Shown piece by piece: positions 6,641 to 10,610 of a stretch of DNA of 10,610 nucleotides. Source of the stretch: Amoebophrya sp. AT5.2. Lineage: Eukaryota; Sar; Dinophyceae; Syndiniales; Amoebophryaceae. Under the pieces are notes generated by a model. It was not told the DNA's origin. It did not search any database and saw only the letters and a program-made list of their open reading frames with translations. How positions within the stretch are numbered: position 1 is the first letter of the stretch; each line of letters begins with the position of its first letter. The translations under genes were made by a program, and so were the position numbers. The stretch lies in assembly GCA_005223375.1 (NCBI GenBank), contig RXOD01006351.1:1-10610 (forward strand). Direction: 5' to 3'.

Positions 6641-9600
6641 TTACGAGTCGGTTATCGCTCCAAGGACCTCATCCCTACTCTCATTCGGCTGAGCTTGTGC
6701 TTTTCCTTCCTGCTTTTCCGCTTCTTCAGCTTCTTCTTTCCGCGCCTCAGCCGCTGCCCCTTCAGGTCCTTTCTCACCAATTTTCGCGATTTCGCACAGC
6801 CGCGCCATCCGCTTCTTGGCCGAGTGCCGGGTCCGGTCCCCGTACGCAAACTCTAGCAAGTCCTCCACACCGTGGTCCCGCGCAGTTTCTGCGTCAAACA
6901 GAATACCGGTCGAGAAAAGCCAGAACACGAAATTTGCATCGTTGTCAGGCGGCATCGGCCCAAACTGAGAAAGGATCATGTCTCTCGCCGTCACGATGCG
7001 CGCCCGGCCGCCCTGGAAACTCAGGAACGCGCGCCCCTCCTGTCTTGCGAGTGCCTCTTGCGCTCGGTCGCGAAGGAGTCTCGGCAGAGGCGCCTCCCCG
7101 TCGTCTCGGTGCCCGACTGCTTCTGATGTTGCTCCGGCCGGCGACGTCGTTCTTTTTGACGATAGTGCCCGTTTCCCCGCATCTTCACCCGGCGCAGAAG
7201 CTCCTGCGTTGTGTTCGTTTTGAAGATCCTCTGCGTTCACTCTCACATCACGCTCCCCAATCACTTTGTCTTCCTCTTCCTCGACATCGTCGACCCACTC
7301 CACTCGCGCGATGCTGTACGCGTCCTTCTCACCCCACTCCAGGACACGGTAGCGCCGGACACCCACGGTCTCGATGCGGCTGCGCCCGTCGGGTAGCTGC
7401 TCGTAGTCCGTGATTCTTAGGAGGCAGCCGAAGGGAGTCGCCGAGTGGGGGTGCATGCCGAAGCACCGGTCTTCGGCCTTCTCGTTGTCCATGCAGCGCC
7501 GCATCATGAGCCGGTACCGGGGTTCGAAGACGTGCAGACCGCAGCTGACCCCAGGCACCGCAACAGAACAGACGAAGACCGGAATCCAGCTAACGGACTC
7601 TTGTTCCGGGAGCGGTTGCTCCTGCTTTTCGCCTGGGAGGTGGGCGCTTTCTGGGACGGTTGCGGAAGTGTGAGGTGCAGGCTCGACGTCCTGGTTGAAT
7701 GTCTGCCGCTGCTGGACGAGTGCGAGTGGTGTACTAGCACTAGTGCTTTGCTCATGCCCCGCCTCGCCTTCGTTGCCGTTCTCCTCCACGAGCAGTTCCG
7801 TTGCTCGTGCTGCTGCCTCCCCCTCGCCGCCGCTCGGTGTTTTTCTATTGTTCCCGGTCCCCGCCGGACACCTGCTACCCGAGGCAGCTGCGGCAGTAGC
7901 GGCAATCGTCCGCGTCCCGCTCGTCTCCGCTTCGGCGACTTCCAGTGCTCGCAGTCGGCGTTTCTCCGCGAAGTACTTTTTCACAACACCGTCGTCGAGC
8001 GCACGACACAACATTTCCTGTCGCAGTACTTGCGCACCGAACGTGTGCAGCCGTCGCGCCGCTGAATTCACGTGCACGAGCAAAGGAATGAGCGGGTGGC
8101 GACACATGACGCAGATCGGCGCGCGCTCTAGCGCGTGGTCGAGATGCCGCGAGAGACACAGCCGGCACATCGTGTGCCCGCACGGAAGAGTGCAGGGCTC
8201 CAGGAAAATTTCCGCACAGACGGGACAAGAGAGGTCCTCCTCGAAGCGGTCGAGGAGGGCTTGTTGGGTCTCCCCTGCCCACGACGCAGCCCCTCGATGA
8301 TCTGGGGAAAGAAGGGCGAACCCCTTGTTCGGGTTAGGAGCGGCTGTGCCTGCCGTTTCGGTAGCAGCGCGGGGATTATGAGGGCTCTGCAGGTCTTTGA
8401 AGAAGTTGTCGACATCCAGGGTCACGCTGTGGAGAAATTCAGCCAACTTGTAGGAGGCGGTGCTGCTGGTGGACTGCGACGCTTCGGTTTCACAGATTTT
8501 CGTTCCGGAGGACGATGCCAGCGCACCGCCGGAAGTATGCGGCCTCTCCGTTTTCGGGCGTTTTGTCGGCGATCCTTCGACGATAATTTCATCTTCCGCT
8601 ACTACTTCGTGTGCATCTAGTTCCGTAGCGCCACCAGCGCCCAGATCGTCGAACATGCTTTTTAGCAATGGAAACACAGCCTTCTGAATCACGTCTGCTG
8701 TCGTTTGGATTACGGTTTCATCTGCTCCACCTGCCGTTTTTGCTGCGGATGCGGCTGCCCGAGTTGTTCCCTGCTGCTCAACATCTTCTGCAGCACCGAC
8801 GTTCGCATCCGCGCCGGACCCTCCTGCATCCGCTTGCGTTGTACCAGAACCAGTCGCGCTACGCTCGCCACCGCTGCCTTCCGATCTGCTGAATTTTTCC
8901 ATCAGCAACCGAATCCACGTGCCCGTTTGGATTGCCGCGCTGGACAGCACCCTCGCGCCGCGGTGCAATGTCGACCGGTCGTTCTTCTTTCCATCGGCGG
9001 CATTCGCCGCGTTCCTCATCTGCCGTCGAGGACTGTTCTCGTCTTCCACAACGTCGGACAGGAGCAGGTCCCGCAGCGTTCGATACGCGCTGCGGGACCT
9101 GCTCCTGTCCGACGGGAAGCAGTCTCGCTTTGCATCTGCTCCAGCCAACATTGCCTGCAATCGGCTTTCTGCGCGGCTGCGGAGGGCGCGGCTCAGGCAA
9201 AGGTGCAACCACGAAACGTGATGCGCAGTCGTTGCAGTTGTGCCGGCATGAGTTTCTGAAATCCGCTGCCGGAGTACTTCGGTGACTGCGTCCGCGTCGT
9301 CCCGGTGCCGCGTCAAACTCGCAAGCCGCAGCTCGAGTCGCACGCGCAGGGAGAAGTGCATCTGCGCTCCGTCGTTGCTCACCAACCACTTTCTAATTTC
9401 GTCAGCTTCATCGCGTTTCAAAATCTGCATTGCATTTCCCGCCAGCTTGTACGCGGGATTGCCGGACCAGACCGCATTCAACGCGCGGTTGACGTGTTCG
9501 CCGTACCCCGGGACCTCATTTTCATTTTGGCCGACCACCAAGTGGTCGTCGACGTCCGCCGCACAGAAATGGCACGCAGATTCACCGTTCAAGAAAGTCA

Positions 9601-10207
9601 CCGGCTGGAACAAAACTCCATGGCAGAATACGCAGCATGAGGCGTCCTGCTTGTTCGACGGGTTGTCCGGTGTTCGCGCTTGCTCGTCGGTCTTTGGAGG
9701 ACTTCCGTACCGACTTCCAGCAGCAGCGGCCGCTTCCCGTAAGGTTCGCACGCATTCTTCGGCAGACCTTAAACAAGCGACGGAGGACGACGACGAAGTC
9801 TTGTGGCGTCCTCTTAACAAGGGCACGTATTCGAGAAAGAAGTCGGGCGTAACAACGACCGAGTCCTCCGCTTCTGCGGTATAAGGAGGACTGTATTTTT
9901 TTTGCAGCCCCTCTTCGTCGTCCATCTCTGACGAGTCCATGCGGACGTCCAATTCCTCATCGGATGGTAGCCCGTTCATTCTGTTGTTCTTGTTTGGTCG
10001 GTTGACGCTTGATCTCCCTTTGCAGGTGCGGCTACACCAGCGCTTCGACAGGGAAGATCCGCGCCGGGAAGCAGCGGCGCAAAGCGGCGAAAGGCGGCGG
10101 TGCGTGTGGTACAGAAAAGCGAGAAAGCGAGTTTGGAAAAACGCGGACCGCAAAAACGCAATGCAAACGATTGCAAGTACAGTATTCAAAGCCTCGTTGG
10201 GAAACAT
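6641..10207 (-). CDS. LONRF: LONRF-type protein: RING finger E3 ubiquitin ligase with LON substrate-binding domain
   Basis: A single 1188-residue frame. The first Cys cluster, C191/C192-x2-C195 ... C212-x2-C215, looks like a partial, degenerate RING. A helical TPR-like stretch is at about 245-360, followed by long Ala/Ser/Gly/acidic disordered linkers. A full C3HC4 RING is at 661-702 (C661, C664, C676, H678, C681, C684, C699, C702). The LON N-terminal domain starts at about 872 and has HVFEPRYRLMMRRCM (893-907), PDGRSRIETVGVRRYRVL (939-956) and a helical end near 1130. It ends in a Lys/Glu-rich tail. LONRF proteins are cytosolic ubiquitin ligases; they lack the Lon ATPase and protease, as here. 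Start: ATG 10207 has A at -3 but makes an extra basic and hydrophobic 75-residue leader. ATG 9982 (MNGLPSDEELD), also with A at -3 and just after ACAACAG, may be the true start. An out-of-frame ATG at 10223 opens an 11-codon frame overlapping the first start. Confidence 0.92.
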   Translation of the reverse strand: MFPNEALNTVLAIVCIAFLRSAFFQTRFLAFLYHTHRRLSPLCAAASRRGSSLSKRWCSRTCKGRSSVNRPNKNNRMNGLPSDEELDVRMDSSEMDDEEGLQKKYSPPYTAEAEDSVVVTPDFFLEYVPLLRGRHKTSSSSSVACLRSAEECVRTLREAAAAAGSRYGSPPKTDEQARTPDNPSNKQDASCCVFCHGVLFQPVTFLNGESACHFCAADVDDHLVVGQNENEVPGYGEHVNRALNAVWSGNPAYKLAGNAMQILKRDEADEIRKWLVSNDGAQMHFSLRVRLELRLASLTRHRDDADAVTEVLRQRISETHAGTTATTAHHVSWLHLCLSRALRSRAESRLQAMLAGADAKRDCFPSDRSRSRSAYRTLRDLLLSDVVEDENSPRRQMRNAANAADGKKNDRSTLHRGARVLSSAAIQTGTWIRLLMEKFSRSEGSGGERSATGSGTTQADAGGSGADANVGAAEDVEQQGTTRAAASAAKTAGGADETVIQTTADVIQKAVFPLLKSMFDDLGAGGATELDAHEVVAEDEIIVEGSPTKRPKTERPHTSGGALASSSGTKICETEASQSTSSTASYKLAEFLHSVTLDVDNFFKDLQSPHNPRAATETAGTAAPNPNKGFALLSPDHRGAASWAGETQQALLDRFEEDLSCPVCAEIFLEPCTLPCGHTMCRLCLSRHLDHALERAPICVMCRHPLIPLLVHVNSAARRLHTFGAQVLRQEMLCRALDDGVVKKYFAEKRRLRALEVAEAETSGTRTIAATAAAASGSRCPAGTGNNRKTPSGGEGEAAARATELLVEENGNEGEAGHEQSTSASTPLALVQQRQTFNQDVEPAPHTSATVPESAHLPGEKQEQPLPEQESVSWIPVFVCSVAVPGVSCGLHVFEPRYRLMMRRCMDNEKAEDRCFGMHPHSATPFGCLLRITDYEQLPDGRSRIETVGVRRYRVLEWGEKDAYSIARVEWVDDVEEEEDKVIGERDVRVNAEDLQNEHNAGASAPGEDAGKRALSSKRTTSPAGATSEAVGHRDDGEAPLPRLLRDRAQEALARQEGRAFLSFQGGRARIVTARDMILSQFGPMPPDNDANFVFWLFSTGILFDAETARDHGVEDLLEFAYGDRTRHSAKKRMARLCEIAKIGEKGPEGAAAEARKEEAEEAEKQEGKAQAQPNESRDEVLGAITDS
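9052..9114. repeat. 27-bp perfect inverted repeat with 9-nt loop inside the LONRF coding sequence
   Basis: The arms are 9052-9078 and 9088-9114 with loop ttcgatacg. Every base pairs. Both arms are read in frame as LONRF residues 365-386: SDRSRSRS from one arm and LRDLLLSD from the other. The mRNA would form a very stable GC-rich hairpin. Confidence 0.95.
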
Positions 10208-10232
10208 CGTTGTCGAGTCATTTTTATATGTT

Positions 10233-10264
10233 CTCCGTCCGCAAAATCAAAAAAGGAAAAGTGT
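10233..10264 (-). promoter_or_regulatory. Polypyrimidine/AG splice-acceptor-like site upstream of LONRF
   Basis: The minus strand has CTTTTCCTTTTTTGATTTTG, then GCGGACGGAG, ending 25 nt before the first ATG. It is comparable to the T-rich sites before the K+ channel and RCK-like genes. Confidence 0.25.
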
Positions 10265-10272
10265 CAAAAAGA

Positions 10273-10281
10273 ATTTATATA
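10273..10281 (-). promoter_or_regulatory. TATA-like element upstream of LONRF
   Basis: TATATAAAT on the minus strand, about 66 nt before the first ATG. The sequence fits a TATA box, but A/T-rich DNA gives such matches by chance. Confidence 0.2.
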
Positions 10282-10457
10282 GATACAACTTCGACGACTG
10301 CAACTGGCGTAGAGGTGATGCCAAGCCGAAGCCGCGCTGCTTTTGTGTAGTACTATCGCGGGTTCAAATTCTTTGTGCGGTTTTTCTGTCTTTGCGCCGC
10401 GTCTGTACAGCGGAAACCTAGTCCGATTTGCTGAGTTAAGTAGCGACGGCACGAAGC

Positions 10458-10473
10458 TGATGATGATGATGAT
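10458..10473. repeat. Trinucleotide microsatellite (tga)5
   Basis: Five tandem tga units plus one base in non-coding DNA. Confidence 0.85.
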
Positions 10474-10610
10474 TTACCCATCTATCGGGGTGTTGTTTCG
10501 AAGCTCACACAAACACAGGGACTTATATCCATTGTCTTTCAGAACGCTGGATAGCCAGTGCGCTTTGGAAGTTTTTCTCGATACTTATCATTACTAGACC
10601 GCCAACGCGC

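Larger units (their letters stand above)
10208..10610. other. 403-bp region upstream of LONRF; no gene supported
   Basis: A/T-rich near the start codon, with TATATAAAT on the minus strand at 10281-10273 and TATAAAAA at 10229-10222. A T-rich, acceptor-like stretch sits between them. An 84-codon plus-strand frame (10343-10597) shows no recognisable motif and runs through a TGA microsatellite; I do not call it. The far right end may belong to a neighbouring gene outside the window. Confidence 0.5.

Noticed and set aside
6592..9884. Plus-strand open frames of 200-273 codons
   Set aside because: They are opposite the LONRF coding sequence, whose RING and LON motifs are unmistakable; GC-rich coding DNA creates such antisense frames.
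10351..10380. tRNA-like T-loop (GGTTCAAATTC)
   Set aside because: The flanking bases do not form a 5-bp T stem and no acceptor, D or anticodon arms were found.
10343..10597. 84-codon plus-strand frame at the right edge
   Set aside because: It passes through a TGA microsatellite (MMMM) and shows no motif.

Overview
The window looks like nuclear DNA from a compact-genome protist, most plausibly an alveolate. A syndinian dinoflagellate such as Amoebophrya would fit, but this is inference from gene style and not a database match. The reasons are as follows. The protein families are eukaryotic: a LONRF-type RING/LON protein, a tandem-pore K+ channel, and a possible axonemal protein. Several genes carry short introns, and start codons have eukaryote-style contexts with A at -3. 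Coding DNA is GC-rich and gaps are AT-richer. All four recognisable genes lie on the minus strand, as in co-oriented dinoflagellate gene runs. No bacterial operon features, CRISPR arrays, tRNA or rRNA genes, or transposase genes were seen.

Layout in transcription order (right to left): 10610-10208 is the upstream region of the LONRF gene. 10207-6641 is a 1188-residue LONRF-type E3 ligase with two RING-type Cys clusters and a C-terminal LON substrate-binding domain; its coding sequence contains a perfect 27-bp inverted repeat with a 9-nt loop. 6640-6200 is a gap with a 9-bp hairpin just past the LONRF stop. 6199-4610 is a tandem-pore K+ channel, rebuilt here as two exons (468 residues) with a C-terminal degenerate EF-hand. 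4609-3790 is a gap with a few coding-like fragments but no firm gene. 3789-1843 is a 648-residue intronless protein that I do not recognise with certainty; its second half resembles RCK/TrkA_C K+-regulatory domains. 1842-960 is a gap containing an 11-bp inverted repeat. 959-1 is the 5' part of a gene rebuilt here as four exons, whose N terminus resembles some axonemal microtubule-inner proteins; it runs off the left edge.

Three points stand out. (1) Three of the four inferred introns begin with the same extended donor GTACTGC(C/T)G, two of them in the identical 12-mer GAGGTACTGCCG, and the same three contain perfect short palindromes; this suggests a related, introner-like intron set. (2) A K+ channel with no RCK domain is followed on the same strand by a soluble protein with RCK-like features, a possible two-part K+ channel/regulator pair. 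(3) The 27-bp inverted repeat inside LONRF encodes protein through both arms, so it is either a recent inverted duplication or an assembly artefact. The genes do not form an obvious single pathway.
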